A stretch of DNA of 64,000 bases from Bacteroidales bacterium. GTDB lineage: Bacteria; Bacteroidota; Bacteroidia; Bacteroidales; UBA932. The notes under the pieces are model-generated. The model was not told where the DNA came from and ran no database searches. It worked only from the letters and a program-made list of their open reading frames with translations. Below are positions 44,375 to 53,078 of this stretch, one piece after another. Position 1 is the stretch's first letter. The number at the start of each line of letters is the position of its first letter. Both the position numbers and the translations under genes were made by a program. The stretch lies in NCBI GenBank assembly GCA_030695025.1, contig JAUYTX010000024.1:1-64000 (forward strand), given 5' to 3'.

Positions 44375-46528
44375 TTATTCGTCCTTCTCGCTTGCTTCGT
44401 AATCTTTGAGCAACTTATCCTGAACCTCTGCAGGAACCTGCTGGTAGTCCGCATAAGTCATTGTAAAGGTAGCCCTTCCCGATGTAAGTGAGCTGAGGGT
44501 TGTAGAGTACTTGTGCATCTCTGCCAGAGGAACACGGGCCTTTAAAACCTCAAAACCTTTTTCACTGCTCATTCCTTCAATCATCGCCCTTCTGTTCTGA
44601 AGGTCACTCATGACATCACCCATATGCTCACTTGGAACAAGAACCTCTACATTATAGATTGGCTCCATAATCTTTGGCCCTGCCTTTTTGAATGCCTCCT
44701 TGAATGCGTTTCTACCTGCAAGTTTGAAGGATATCTCATTTGAGTCAACCGGGTGCATTTTCCCGTCATATACGAATACACGAATGTCGCGTGCATATGA
44801 ACCGGTCAAAGGACCCTCCTCCATCTTCTCCATAATTCCTTTAAGGATTGCAGGCATAAAACGTGCATCAATTGCTCCACCCACAATACAGTTATAGTAT
44901 TCAAGCTTGCCGCCCCAATCCATCGTGAATTCCTCTTTCCCTTTAAGATTAAGAACCAACTCCTTTCCTTCTACCTTGAACCTGTTTCCTGCAGGTACTC
45001 CCTCAACAACAGGCTCGATAAGAATATGAACCTCGCCAAACTGCCCTGCACCTCCTGATTGCTTCCTGTGTCTGTAATCTGCAAGAGCAACTTTTGTAAT
45101 TGTTTCTCTGTATGGGATTTTTGGAGCAAATAAATCAACTTCTATCTTGTTTGTATTTGTAAGGTGCCACTTAAGAATGTTAATGTGGTGTTCACCCTGT
45201 CCGCTTAAAATTGTTTGCTTTAACTCTTTTGAATACTCTATTCTGATAGTTGGATCTTCTGCATGAGCTTTGTTAAGCAATTCGCCAAGTTTCTCCTCGT
45301 CTTTCTCCTGTTTTGCCTTAATAGCTGTTCTGAATTTTGAAGGAGGGAAAACGATTGGTTCAAATGCCCACTCTTTAGGGCCACTGTTAAGAGTCTGGTT
45401 TGTTTTTACAGATTTAAGCTTAACAGTACATCCGATATCTCCGGCTGCAATTTCGGTAAGCTTATCTCTCTTCTTGCCTGCAACAGCATATATTGTTGAG
45501 ATTCTCTCCTTGGCTCCGGTTTCATGGTTTACTACATCCATTCCCTCTGTCAATTTTCCTGACATAACCCTGAAATACGAAACCTCACCCAAGTGCTGTT
45601 CGATTGCAGTTTTGTAAATAAAAAGAGATGTTTGTCCGGTTACTTCACAAGGTACAGTTTCTCCTGTCTTTAACTTTTGTACCATTTTGTCAGGAGCAGG
45701 TGCAACGTTTATAATAAACTCCATAAGTCTCTTTATACCAATGTCTTTTTTGCCCGAGAGGCAGAAAACAGGCATTATTTCACACTTGGATAGACCTATA
45801 GCCAGTCCCTTACGTATCTCATCTTCGGATAGTTGCCCTTTATCAAAAAATGCCTCCATTAAAGCTTCGTCGTTTTCGGCTGCCATCTCAGCAAGCTCCT
45901 GATGATACTCTGCTGCCTGGTCTGCCAGATCTGCAGGAATTTCATGCTCTTCCCTTGTTCCGTTCTCATCTTTGAAAACATACATCTTCATCTTAAGAAC
46001 ATCTACGAAAGATTTGAAATTCAGACCCGGGTCAATTGGAAACTGTATAATAACAACCTTTTTGCCGAATGTTTTCTTAAGTGATTCCAGAGCTCCCTCC
46101 CAGTTTGCCTTTTCGTGATCAAGCTGATTAACTCCAAGGATAAGTGGTTTATTGTGTTTTTCTGCGTAACGGGCCAGTATTTCAGTCCCAACTTCAACAC
46201 CCTGTTGTGCATTGACAATCATAACTCCGGTATCGGCAACCTTAAATGCAGATATTACTCCTCCGACGAAATCGTCTGAGCCGGGAGTATCAATTATATT
46301 CAGCTTATTATCCATAAACTCTGTATATAACAGAGCCGGATAAATTGAACGTTGATAAATCTGCTCGATTTCTGAGTTGTCACTTACTGTTGTTTTCGCC
46401 TCAACCGATCCTCTACGATCAATTACTTTACCTTCAAACAACATTGTCTCCGCAAGGGTAGTTTTACCAGATTTCGTATTCCCTATAAGGACTACGTTAC
46501 GGATGCTTTGGGTGGGATAGACTTTCAT
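44375..46528 (-). CDS. EF-G-like translational GTPase paralogue
   Basis: 717 residues with EF-G domains I-V. G1 is GNTKSGKT (16-23) rather than GHIDAGKT, G3 is DTPGS (80-84) with Ser in place of the catalytic His of DTPGH, and G4 is NQLD (134-137) instead of NKxD. It is therefore not the main translocase but the EF-G-like group common in Bacteroidota and related to EF-G2 of other bacteria. It may act in ribosome recycling or in translation under stress (inference). It precedes lolD by 5 bp and has a visible promoter upstream. Confidence 0.92.
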   Translation of the reverse strand: MKVYPTQSIRNVVLIGNTKSGKTTLAETMLFEGKVIDRRGSVEAKTTVSDNSEIEQIYQRSIYPALLYTEFMDNKLNIIDTPGSDDFVGGVISAFKVADTGVMIVNAQQGVEVGTEILARYAEKHNKPLILGVNQLDHEKANWEGALESLKKTFGKKVVIIQFPIDPGLNFKSFVDVLKMKMYVFKDENGTREEHEIPADLADQAAEYHQELAEMAAENDEALMEAFFDKGQLSEDEIRKGLAIGLSKCEIMPVFCLSGKKDIGIKRLMEFIINVAPAPDKMVQKLKTGETVPCEVTGQTSLFIYKTAIEQHLGEVSYFRVMSGKLTEGMDVVNHETGAKERISTIYAVAGKKRDKLTEIAAGDIGCTVKLKSVKTNQTLNSGPKEWAFEPIVFPPSKFRTAIKAKQEKDEEKLGELLNKAHAEDPTIRIEYSKELKQTILSGQGEHHINILKWHLTNTNKIEVDLFAPKIPYRETITKVALADYRHRKQSGGAGQFGEVHILIEPVVEGVPAGNRFKVEGKELVLNLKGKEEFTMDWGGKLEYYNCIVGGAIDARFMPAILKGIMEKMEEGPLTGSYARDIRVFVYDGKMHPVDSNEISFKLAGRNAFKEAFKKAGPKIMEPIYNVEVLVPSEHMGDVMSDLQNRRAMIEGMSSEKGFEVLKARVPLAEMHKYSTTLSSLTSGRATFTMTYADYQQVPAEVQDKLLKDYEASEKDE

Positions 46529-46599
46529 ACTTAATCCAAATTACTTATTAGTTACTTCTTTTAGCTCATTTTTATTAACAAATTTTAAAAACAGAACAT

Positions 46600-46629
46600 C
46601 AAATTTATAAAATATTTTTCAATAGACAA
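46600..46629 (-). promoter_or_regulatory. Candidate promoter of the EF-G-like gene
   Basis: Minus-strand TAAATTTG (46600-46607) with TTG (46627-46629) 19 bp upstream. The upstream box lies inside the end of the small AraC-like gene. The leader would be about 65 bases. Confidence 0.45.
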
Positions 46630-46987
46630 TATAGTTAACCGCCCTTTCAAAGCTGTCAAAAGTGGTAAATCCCGAATATTTGTATAAATCCTTATAGGCA
46701 ACCCCCTTTTTGTGTAGGTCTGCCGCAAACTGCACTCTGTACATATCTGTAAGCTCTCTCAGAGATAATCCAAGGTGGTTTTTTACCGACCTCTCAAGAT
46801 GCCCGGTTTCTACCCCGGATAGTGCTGCTATATGTTCCGCACCAAGATTGGGGTTAATAAATAACTTTTGATTTTCTAATATCTCCACAAGGGAATCTGC
46901 CCTTTGAAAATCTGCAATCTCACATTTCATAAAACATTTTTTTTGCAAATGTATACCCAGATCATACTCTAAAGCAAACCTCAGCAT
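46619..46987 (-). CDS. Small protein with AraC-type helix-turn-helix domain
   Basis: 122 residues. From about residue 45 the pattern EHIAALSGVETGHLERSVKNHLGLSLRELTDMYRVQFAADL, followed by YKYSGFTTFDSFERAV, matches the double helix-turn-helix of AraC regulators, though in a divergent form. There is no room for a ligand domain, only a short N-terminal extension. An ATG at 46930 (MKCEIADF) could be the true start. It is divergent from the XRE-type regulator gene and lies upstream of the EF-G-like gene. Confidence 0.6.
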   Translation of the reverse strand: MLRFALEYDLGIHLQKKCFMKCEIADFQRADSLVEILENQKLFINPNLGAEHIAALSGVETGHLERSVKNHLGLSLRELTDMYRVQFAADLHKKGVAYKDLYKYSGFTTFDSFERAVNYIVY

Positions 46988-47039
46988 GTGGTTTATCTGA
47001 TTTTAACTCATTTATATCTTTTTTTAAATTTATTTTCCA

Positions 47040-47055
47040 AATAACACATGTTATT
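47040..47055. promoter_or_regulatory. Candidate operator between two small regulators
   Basis: Inverted repeat AATAAC / GTTATT with a four-base centre, in the divergent gap between the AraC-like and XRE-like genes. A third GTTATT half-site follows at 47059-47064. Assignment to either regulator is a guess from position. Confidence 0.25.
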
Positions 47056-47120
47056 CCTGTTATTTTCACAACTTATGGTTGTTGTTCAACAGTGCCATCT
47101 TAAACATAAATTTGTCATAT

Positions 47121-47516
47121 ATGGATTTCGACCAGATAAGAGAGCGCATAAAAAGGGAGAGGAGATCCCTTGGATATACCCAGGAGTACATGGCTACAAC
47201 ATTGGGTATATCGGTGAACTCATATCGCGAAATTGAAAGCGGGACTACATTATTGGTCAATCCCCGATTGGAAGAGATTGCAAAAATTCTTGAGAAACCT
47301 CTGGAAAATCTGATTTTTGACACTGCTTCAACAGCAGATTACTCACAAAAGCTAAGTATTATTGAGAGGGAGTTTAAAGAGAGGCTTGATATCGCCGAAA
47401 CTGCATATAAAATTAAGCTCGCCGAAAAAGAGGGGGAGATTAATGTCCTCAAAGCAAATCTTGAAACCAAAGAGAGCATAATCGGTGTGCTCCGCGAGAG
47501 GCTCCCTGAATATTAA
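47121..47516 (+). CDS. XRE-family helix-turn-helix protein with coiled-coil tail
   Basis: 131 residues. The N-terminal HTH (about 5-58; TQEYMATTLGISVNSYREIESG) is a Cro/CI type DNA-binding domain, and the remainder (about 70-125) is a Glu/Lys-rich coiled coil that should mediate dimerisation. The ATG at 47121 is preferred, as upstream residues add no HTH part. A TAAATTTG at 47107-47114 would place transcription start close to the ATG, so the mRNA may be nearly leaderless. Targets are unknown. Confidence 0.8.
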   Translation: MDFDQIRERIKRERRSLGYTQEYMATTLGISVNSYREIESGTTLLVNPRLEEIAKILEKPLENLIFDTASTADYSQKLSIIEREFKERLDIAETAYKIKLAEKEGEINVLKANLETKESIIGVLRERLPEY

Positions 47517-47561
47517 ATATGATTTTCATATTTTAAATGCCATTGCTAAATTGCGTTAAAA

Positions 47562-48146
47562 ATGGCAAACACACTCTTAAACTATCTGGAAAAGGGCAAA
47601 ATTGAGGCCGGTTGCGACGAAGCGGGCAGAGGTTGTCTTGCCGGGCCGGTCTATGCGGCAGCAGTCATTCTTCCTGTGGATTTCTTTCATCCTCTTTTGA
47701 ACGATTCAAAACAACTTACTGAAAAGGCGAGAGAATTGCTTAGGCCAATAATTGAAAAAGAGGCAGTTGCATGGGGTGTTGCATGGGCAGATGCAGGTGA
47801 AATTGACAATATAAATATTCTGAACGCTGCAATTTTGTCGATGCACCGTGCCATTGGCAAGCTTGCGGTGAACCCTGATCTTCTACTGATTGATGGCAAC
47901 AGATTTAAACCATATGAAAACATTCCTCACAAATGCATAGTAGGTGGTGATGGAAAATTTGCCTCAATCGCCGCCGCTTCTGTACTTGCCAAAAGTTACA
48001 GAGATTGTTTTATGAGAGAGATTGCAGCTGAGTTTCCGATGTATGGATGGGATAAAAATATGGCCTATCCGACAAAGTTACACAGGGAGGCCATTAAAAA
48101 ATTTGGTACTACTGAATATCACCGAATGTCATTCCGACTTCTATAA
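47562..48146 (+). CDS. rnhB: Ribonuclease HII
   Basis: 194-residue enzyme cutting RNA in RNA-DNA hybrids and at single ribonucleotides. The catalytic DE pair is D19-E20 in [13 protein letters not shown], with the further acidic residues in LLIDGN and near SYRDCFM. It lacks the N-terminal extension of RNase HIII. It follows the XRE gene by 45 bp and converges with the DUF5056-like gene across 19 bp. Confidence 0.97.
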   Translation: MANTLLNYLEKGKIEAGCDEAGRGCLAGPVYAAAVILPVDFFHPLLNDSKQLTEKARELLRPIIEKEAVAWGVAWADAGEIDNINILNAAILSMHRAIGKLAVNPDLLLIDGNRFKPYENIPHKCIVGGDGKFASIAAASVLAKSYRDCFMREIAAEFPMYGWDKNMAYPTKLHREAIKKFGTTEYHRMSFRLL

Positions 48147-48165
48147 GTTGACAGCATTTCCTGAG

Positions 48166-48501
48166 TTAACTGACCTCTTCATTTACATATTTACCAACGG
48201 CAAATATGGCAAGTGCAGTTAAAAGAAACGACACAACGATTTCGGGAGTTGCCGATTTAACATCCCTGAAAGCTCCCCCTAAAGAGGTTAGCCCATCAAT
48301 TATGGCGCTATAGCCCCCCAGTAATACAAAAATTAAAAACCCTGCCAGTGCAAAAAGCGGCATTATAATCCAACTTCTGTCCTTCTTTACTGCAGGCTGA
48401 GGCAGGCAGTCCAGAGTGGCAAACAATCTCTCGCTAAAACCCTGGTCATTAATTGTCTGTTTGTGGTCGTCAAAAAACCTCTTTATATTATCCTCTTTCA
48501 T
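48166..48501 (-). CDS. DUF5056-like membrane protein, probable sigma-factor partner
   Basis: 111 residues with the ATG at 48501 (a TTG six bases earlier is less likely). A cytoplasmic N-terminus with FFDDHKQTINDQGFSERL precedes two transmembrane segments (about 45-65 and 86-103). The motif and the 14-bp overlap with the sigma gene make an anti-sigma or sensor role plausible. I recognise the general DUF5056 pattern but no biochemical function. Confidence 0.65.
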   Translation of the reverse strand: MKEDNIKRFFDDHKQTINDQGFSERLFATLDCLPQPAVKKDRSWIIMPLFALAGFLIFVLLGGYSAIIDGLTSLGGAFRDVKSATPEIVVSFLLTALAIFAVGKYVNEEVS

Positions 48502-48985
48502 AACCAATACTTTTTAAATGTGTCTCCAGATTTGATTTCGCTCTTGAGAGGTGGGATTTCACTGTGTTTTCGTTTATTCCTGTAATAATGGCAATCTCTT
48601 TTATCGGCTTGTCCTCCATATAAAACAGAAGAATGCAGCATCTCTCTTTTTCGTTCAGTTTAGATAGTGCCAAATGGAGCTCCTGATTTTGATATTTTGA
48701 GTCTGTTGATTCACTTGAATATAGTTTACCTTCGTTAATCTCTGTGTTTATGTATCGTTGCGAAATTCTTTTGTTGTCGCAAAAACAGTTATACGCTATT
48801 CTAAACAGCCATGTTGAAAATTTTGACTTCCCAAAGAAGGTGTTCATATTAAGATATGCCTTTATAAACGCCTCCTGTGCAATATCATCGGCCAGAGAGA
48901 GGTTGCCGTCGCAGAGGTTAATCAGGAACCGTCTGAGCGGTTCCTGATTTGATTTTACCTGTTGTTCAAACTCTGCTCTTGTCAA
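48488..48985 (-). CDS. RNA polymerase sigma-70 family (ECF-type) factor
   Basis: 165 residues; region 2 (LADDIAQEAFIKAYLNMNTFFGKSKFSTWLFRIAYNCFCDNKR) and region 4 (LSKLNEKERCCILLFYMEDKPIKEIAIITGINENTVKSHLSRA) are clear. It starts with TTG at 48985, 11 bases after the DUF6249 stop, with no Shine-Dalgarno sequence. It overlaps the membrane partner gene downstream. This is the second sigma module in the window. Confidence 0.9.
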   Translation of the reverse strand: MTRAEFEQQVKSNQEPLRRFLINLCDGNLSLADDIAQEAFIKAYLNMNTFFGKSKFSTWLFRIAYNCFCDNKRISQRYINTEINEGKLYSSESTDSKYQNQELHLALSKLNEKERCCILLFYMEDKPIKEIAIITGINENTVKSHLSRAKSNLETHLKSIGYERG

Positions 48986-48996
48986 TCTTTTGTGTT

Positions 48997-49356
48997 TTAA
49001 TACTCCCCTTTCGGATTATTTCTCTTGTTAATCAGAAAGGCAATCAATTGTCCTAGTCCAATAAAGAGCGGGATGAATCCGAATGCAGCAAATTTAAGTT
49101 CATTAAAAAAGAGGTAAAGTGCAACAAAGATCCCGATACCAACCCCAATTATAACCAGTGACGAGGTGAGAGGGTCGCTCTTCTTCTCTTTTCTTGATTC
49201 AGTCAATAGCTCCGGAGATATCTCCTTGCCATGCTCAATTGCTTTCATGATAAGTTCGTTTCTTGATCTTTCTCTTAATATCTTAGAAATAAAGACGATA
49301 AGAATTATGATTATTGCGGTTAAAAACGGACTTATGATTCCAAATACTCCTTCCAT
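48997..49356 (-). CDS. DUF6249 membrane protein
   Basis: 119 residues with a transmembrane segment at about 4-25, a basic cytoplasmic loop (RERSRNELIMKAIEHGKEI), and two more hydrophobic segments (about 64-82 and 88-107), ending in a basic tail. This layout matches DUF6249 proteins encoded beside sigma factors in Bacteroidota. It lies 12 bp upstream of the sigma gene and 31 bp downstream of glycerate kinase. Function unknown. Confidence 0.75.
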   Translation of the reverse strand: MEGVFGIISPFLTAIIIILIVFISKILRERSRNELIMKAIEHGKEISPELLTESRKEKKSDPLTSSLVIIGVGIGIFVALYLFFNELKFAAFGFIPLFIGLGQLIAFLINKRNNPKGEY

Positions 49357-49387
49357 TTTATTTTGTATTATTTGTTCGATTATTAGA

Positions 49388-50524
49388 CTAAATATCCTTT
49401 AAATAAGTTGCAGCATCGGCAGAAATTTTTTCCAGGTATTCGCGGGCATTTTTGATTGCCAACTCTTTTTCAGGCTCTATGTAAGAAATTGCAAACAGCG
49501 AAGAGGCTCCTATGCTCTTAATCTCTTTGTCGGACAATTGGTTATCTCCACAAATTATCCAAAGTGGTTTTTTGTGCCTTTTGCACATCTCTCCAACTCC
49601 GGCTAACAACTTCCCTGACAAGCTTTGCTGATCGACCCTGCCTTCTCCGGTAATTACAAGGTGTGCCTGCATAATGCTCCTCTCAACATCCATAAAGTCA
49701 AATAAAACGCGCCAACCGCTCTTTAAGTTTGCTCTGCAGTATGCAATAAGGGCAAAGCCAACCCCTCCTGCTGCTCCTGAACCAGGAACTGCAGAAAGAT
49801 CTTTACCCAGATAATTTGCCGAAATCTTCACAAAGTTTTGCATTCCCCTTTCAAGGAGGTCAATTTCATATTCTCCTGCTCCTTTCTGAGGGCCATATAC
49901 ACGGCTTGCTCCTTTTGCTCCGGTCAGAAAATTGGTAACATCACTTGCTACTTCGATAGATATCTCTTTTAATAGCGGGTTCGCCCCTGAATCGTCAACA
50001 TCTCGTATATTTATCAAATCCCGGCCTGCTATGTGTTCTCCCAATCTGACATCTCTCCCCTCTTCTCCGATAAAACGAAACCCCAGTGCCTCCAGCATTC
50101 CCGCTCCTCCATCATTGGTGGCACTACCTCCTATGCCTATCAGAATATTTTTAGAACCCATTTCGGCCACTCGTTTGATCACAAGACCTAGACCATAGCT
50201 GCTGGTGTAAAGGGGATTCCTCTCCTCTTTTGTCAAAAGATGCAAACCTGTAGATTTTGCCATCTCTATCAGAACCCTGTCACCCATTTTAAGAACTGGC
50301 ACCAGAATTTTTCTTCCAAGAGGGTCTATGCTTTCTACCATAAATCTCTCGGTTCCCTCTCTTTCAACGGCCTCCAAAGTACCCTCCCCGCCATCGGCTA
50401 AGGGAACCTTAACAATTTCTAAACTATCTGAATAAGAAAGCATTCCCTTTGAGATAGCCTCCGAAACCTCACTGGCGGTCAGACTTCCTCTGAACTTGTC
50501 TACAAGTATGAGAACCTTAATCAT
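49388..50524 (-). CDS. Glycerate kinase
   Basis: 378 residues of the GarK/GlxK type, phosphorylating glycerate (usually to 2-phosphoglycerate in this class). Seen: the N-terminal DKFRGSLTASEVSEAI, SYGLG, and IGGSATNDGGAGMLEALG, then GPQKGA and TGEGRVDQQSLSGK. It is divergent from the S46 peptidase gene. Gene symbol left open because garK and glxK cannot be told apart by sequence inspection. Confidence 0.94.
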   Translation of the reverse strand: MIKVLILVDKFRGSLTASEVSEAISKGMLSYSDSLEIVKVPLADGGEGTLEAVEREGTERFMVESIDPLGRKILVPVLKMGDRVLIEMAKSTGLHLLTKEERNPLYTSSYGLGLVIKRVAEMGSKNILIGIGGSATNDGGAGMLEALGFRFIGEEGRDVRLGEHIAGRDLINIRDVDDSGANPLLKEISIEVASDVTNFLTGAKGASRVYGPQKGAGEYEIDLLERGMQNFVKISANYLGKDLSAVPGSGAAGGVGFALIAYCRANLKSGWRVLFDFMDVERSIMQAHLVITGEGRVDQQSLSGKLLAGVGEMCKRHKKPLWIICGDNQLSDKEIKSIGASSLFAISYIEPEKELAIKNAREYLEKISADAATYLKDI

Positions 50525-50572
50525 AGCACACCTCGCTTTATGTAAATATAATATATTTCTGACAGATTTATT

Positions 50573-50580
50573 TATCTTTG
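50573..50580 (+). promoter_or_regulatory. Candidate -7 box of the S46 peptidase gene
   Basis: TATCTTTG fits TAnnTTTG, 41 bp before the ATG at 50622. It supports the shorter start of the peptidase. Confidence 0.45.
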
Positions 50581-50621
50581 TTTTAAGACAACCAAATCAA
50601 ACAAACATAAAAAAGATAAAA

Positions 50622-52769
50622 ATGAAAAAGACCGGTCTATTGATTCTTTTTGCCATTTTGCTTTCCATCAGTCCATTAAGGTCTGACGAGGGAATGTGGC
50701 TGCTTCCGTTAATTGAGAAGCTAAATATTAAAAAGATGTCCGAAATGGGGTTCAAATTAACCGCAAAGGATATTTATGATATTAATAACACAAGTCTTAA
50801 GGATGCCATAGTGCATTTTGGCGGAGGCTGTACAGGTGAGATTATCTCTTCTGAGGGGCTGCTTCTTACAAATCACCACTGCGGTTACGGTGTAATTCAG
50901 AGGCTTAGCACTGTTGAAAAGGACTATCTGCAGCATGGCTTCTGGGCTATGAACCGTCAGGAGGAGCTTCCTTCTCCGGGGCTCTCAGTTACTTTTCTTG
51001 AAAGCTTTACAGATGTAACAAAGGAGATTGAAAAAGCCCTTAAAAAGGCGAATACTGATGAAGAGAAAAAAAAGGCTCTTGATGATAAAATCGAAGAGCT
51101 TACAAAAAAGGCAACAGCCAATAACAAGTATTTGCAAGCAAGAGTAACCACAATGTATGGTGGCAACGACTACTACCTGGTGGTGACAAAAGTCTATACC
51201 GATGTTCGTTTTGTAGGTGCCCCCCCTTCATCTATAGGTAAGTTTGGTGCTGACACAGATAACTGGATGTGGCCAAGACACACAGGTGACTTTTCTCTTT
51301 TCCGTGTATATGCCGACGAAAACAACCAACCTGCAGCATACTCACCCAACAATAAACCACTTCAGCCTAAAAAGCACCTGACAATATCTTTAAAGGGTGT
51401 TGAGCAGAATGACTTTGCAATGGTTATCGGATATCCTGGCAGAACAAGTCGCTTTATGACCTCAGCAGAGGTTGTCGAAACAAGAGATATCACAAATGCC
51501 ATCTCAATCTATGTTAGAGGCGTTCGTCAGGATGTGCTTATGGCAGACATGGAGGCCGATCCAAAAATTCGTCTTCAGTACTCAAGCAAATATTCAGGCA
51601 GTTCAAACTTCTGGAAAAAGGCTATCGGTATGAATGAGACATTTGCAAAACTAAATGTTCAGGAGCGTCGTGCTCAGGAGGAGAAAGCATTTGCCGAGTG
51701 GGTTAAAAAAGATAAGAAGAGAGTTGAAAAATATGCCAACGCTCTGGAAAACATAAACTCAGCCGTTGAAAAAAGAGCTCAACCAATGTATCATCTAAGA
51801 TATCTTCAGGAGGCTCTCGGAAACATTGAGCTTACTGCTGTTGCTAACCATTATGCCCAAGTAGCGTCATTGCTGGCCAAAGGTGATAAAGAGGAGGCCA
51901 TGAAGGCTGCCCAAGGGCTGGAGCAGAGAATCAAGGCATTTTTCGTAAATTATTCAGAACCTACAGACCGCAAGGTTGCCAAAGCACTCATTAAGGTTTA
52001 CCAGGGTAAGGTTAAAGCCGAAAACAGACCTGAATTCTTCAAAACTCTGGAAGGTAAATTTGCAGGAGATATTGACAAATTTGTTGATGATATGTTTGAC
52101 AACTCTGTCTTCACATCTCTTGAAAAGATAGAGAAAGCTCTTGCAGAAAATCATAATGCAATAATTAACGACCCGGCTCTCGAAGTTGGAAAGAGTATCT
52201 TTTCGCTTATGCCTAAATTGCAGGCACAACTTGCAAGAGCAAATCAGACCTATGCAGACGGACACAAAGCATACATTGCCGGTCAGCTTGAAATGAAAAA
52301 AGGTACTGCAATGTATCCAGATGCAAACTCTACAATGCGTTTAACCTATGGTCAGGTATTGAATTACTCTCCAAAAGATGCCGTTCTCTTTGAACATATC
52401 ACAACACTTAACGGTGTAATGGAAAAAGAAGATCCTAACAACTGGGAGTTTGTGGTTCCTGAGAAACTCAAAGAGCTTCACAAGAATAGGGATTATGGAC
52501 AGTATGCCATGTCAAACGGTGAAATGCCTGTAGCATTTTTAACAAACAACGACATTACAGGAGGAAACTCAGGAAGCCCTGTTCTAAATGCAAAGGGTGA
52601 ACTGATTGGTTGCGCATTTGACGGCAACTGGGAGGCCATGAGTGGTGATATCATTTTTGAACCAACTCTTCAAAGATGTATCAGCGTTGATATTCGCTAC
52701 GTACTCTTTATAATTGACAAATTCGGAGGCGCAGGTCACCTTATTAACGAAATGACATTGGCGAGGTAA
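50622..52769 (+). CDS. S46 family dipeptidyl peptidase, DPP7-like
   Basis: 715-residue secreted serine peptidase with a signal peptide (about 1-20). The catalytic triad is visible: H86 in TNHHCGYG, Asp in the NWMWPRHTGDFSLF region, and S650 in GGNSGSPV. Eighteen residues after the Ser is G668 (FDGNW); in P. gingivalis the equivalent position is Gly in DPP7 (hydrophobic P1) and Arg in DPP11 (Asp/Glu P1), so DPP7-type specificity is inferred. It feeds dipeptides in the periplasm of asaccharolytic or proteolytic species. The ATG at 50622 is supported by signal peptide and promoter. Confidence 0.94.
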   Translation: MKKTGLLILFAILLSISPLRSDEGMWLLPLIEKLNIKKMSEMGFKLTAKDIYDINNTSLKDAIVHFGGGCTGEIISSEGLLLTNHHCGYGVIQRLSTVEKDYLQHGFWAMNRQEELPSPGLSVTFLESFTDVTKEIEKALKKANTDEEKKKALDDKIEELTKKATANNKYLQARVTTMYGGNDYYLVVTKVYTDVRFVGAPPSSIGKFGADTDNWMWPRHTGDFSLFRVYADENNQPAAYSPNNKPLQPKKHLTISLKGVEQNDFAMVIGYPGRTSRFMTSAEVVETRDITNAISIYVRGVRQDVLMADMEADPKIRLQYSSKYSGSSNFWKKAIGMNETFAKLNVQERRAQEEKAFAEWVKKDKKRVEKYANALENINSAVEKRAQPMYHLRYLQEALGNIELTAVANHYAQVASLLAKGDKEEAMKAAQGLEQRIKAFFVNYSEPTDRKVAKALIKVYQGKVKAENRPEFFKTLEGKFAGDIDKFVDDMFDNSVFTSLEKIEKALAENHNAIINDPALEVGKSIFSLMPKLQAQLARANQTYADGHKAYIAGQLEMKKGTAMYPDANSTMRLTYGQVLNYSPKDAVLFEHITTLNGVMEKEDPNNWEFVVPEKLKELHKNRDYGQYAMSNGEMPVAFLTNNDITGGNSGSPVLNAKGELIGCAFDGNWEAMSGDIIFEPTLQRCISVDIRYVLFIIDKFGGAGHLINEMTLAR

Positions 52770-52819
52770 TTCTCCGCGCCAATTTGTGGTAACTACCACA
52801 ATAATAACAATATAAAAAC

Positions 52820-52854
52820 GAGCCAATTTTTGTCATAAAAATTGGCTCATTTTT
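52820..52854 (+). terminator. Terminator of the S46 peptidase gene
   Basis: A perfect 12-bp stem (52820-52831 with 52837-52848) with a five-base loop, followed by A and five T. A further inverted repeat brackets it (52795-52804 with 52853-52862), which could extend the structure. Confidence 0.8.
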
Positions 52855-52866
52855 ATTGTGGTGAAT

Positions 52867-52979
52867 TCAATCCCTGGGAATTCTTTCCTTATCATTCATT
52901 ATCAGTTGATTAGTTCTTTTTCGCATTAGTGGTTAAATCGTTGATTATAAGGCAAAAGGAAAGAATTCCCAGGGATTGA
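52867..52979. repeat. Perfect 24-bp inverted repeat flanking 65 bp
   Basis: Left arm 52867-52890 and right arm 52956-52979 are exact reverse complements over 24 bp, including GAATTC-containing TGGGAATTCTTTCC. The loop is AT-rich and has the 8-mer GTTGATTA twice (52905 and 52940). No ORF, no clear target-site duplication. It may be a miniature inverted-repeat element, a recombination or attachment remnant, or a structured RNA. Confidence 0.8.
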
Positions 52980-53019
52980 CTGGCGCGGAGGAAAACTTTT
53001 CTCTGTTATTATTGTTGTT

Positions 53020-53027
53020 TAAATTTG
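53020..53027 (+). promoter_or_regulatory. Candidate -7 box of mrp
   Basis: TAAATTTG fits TAnnTTTG, 51 bp before the ATG at 53079. It lies just right of the repeat region. Confidence 0.4.
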
Positions 53028-53078
53028 TGTTCTCTTTTGAGCACAAAAATATAATAGTACAATACAAACACTCATCAG

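Larger units (their letters stand above)
52770..53078. other. Only gene-free stretch over 300 bp: nested and inverted repeats
   Basis: No coding sequence was seen. It holds, left to right: a 10-mer CTCCGCGCCA (52772-52781), a terminator hairpin (52820-52854) enclosed by a 10-bp inverted repeat (52795-52804 with 52853-52862), and a perfect 24-bp inverted repeat (52867-52890 with 52956-52979). The complement of the first 10-mer follows (52981-52990), then the complement (53004-53015) of a 12-mer at 52798-52809, and a -7 box for mrp. Confidence 0.8.

Noticed and set aside
47513..47541. AT-rich palindrome after the XRE gene as terminator
   Set aside because: The stem is only about seven A-T-rich pairs with weak T tail. 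Too weak to call.
50496..50621. Upstream extension of the S46 peptidase gene by 42 residues
   Set aside because: It runs across the TAnnTTTG promoter and into the glycerate kinase gene. The ATG at 50622 gives a proper signal peptide.
52758..52783. Small inverted repeat overlapping the S46 peptidase stop codon
   Set aside because: Seven base pairs with a long loop. It can be explained by chance next to the larger structures listed.
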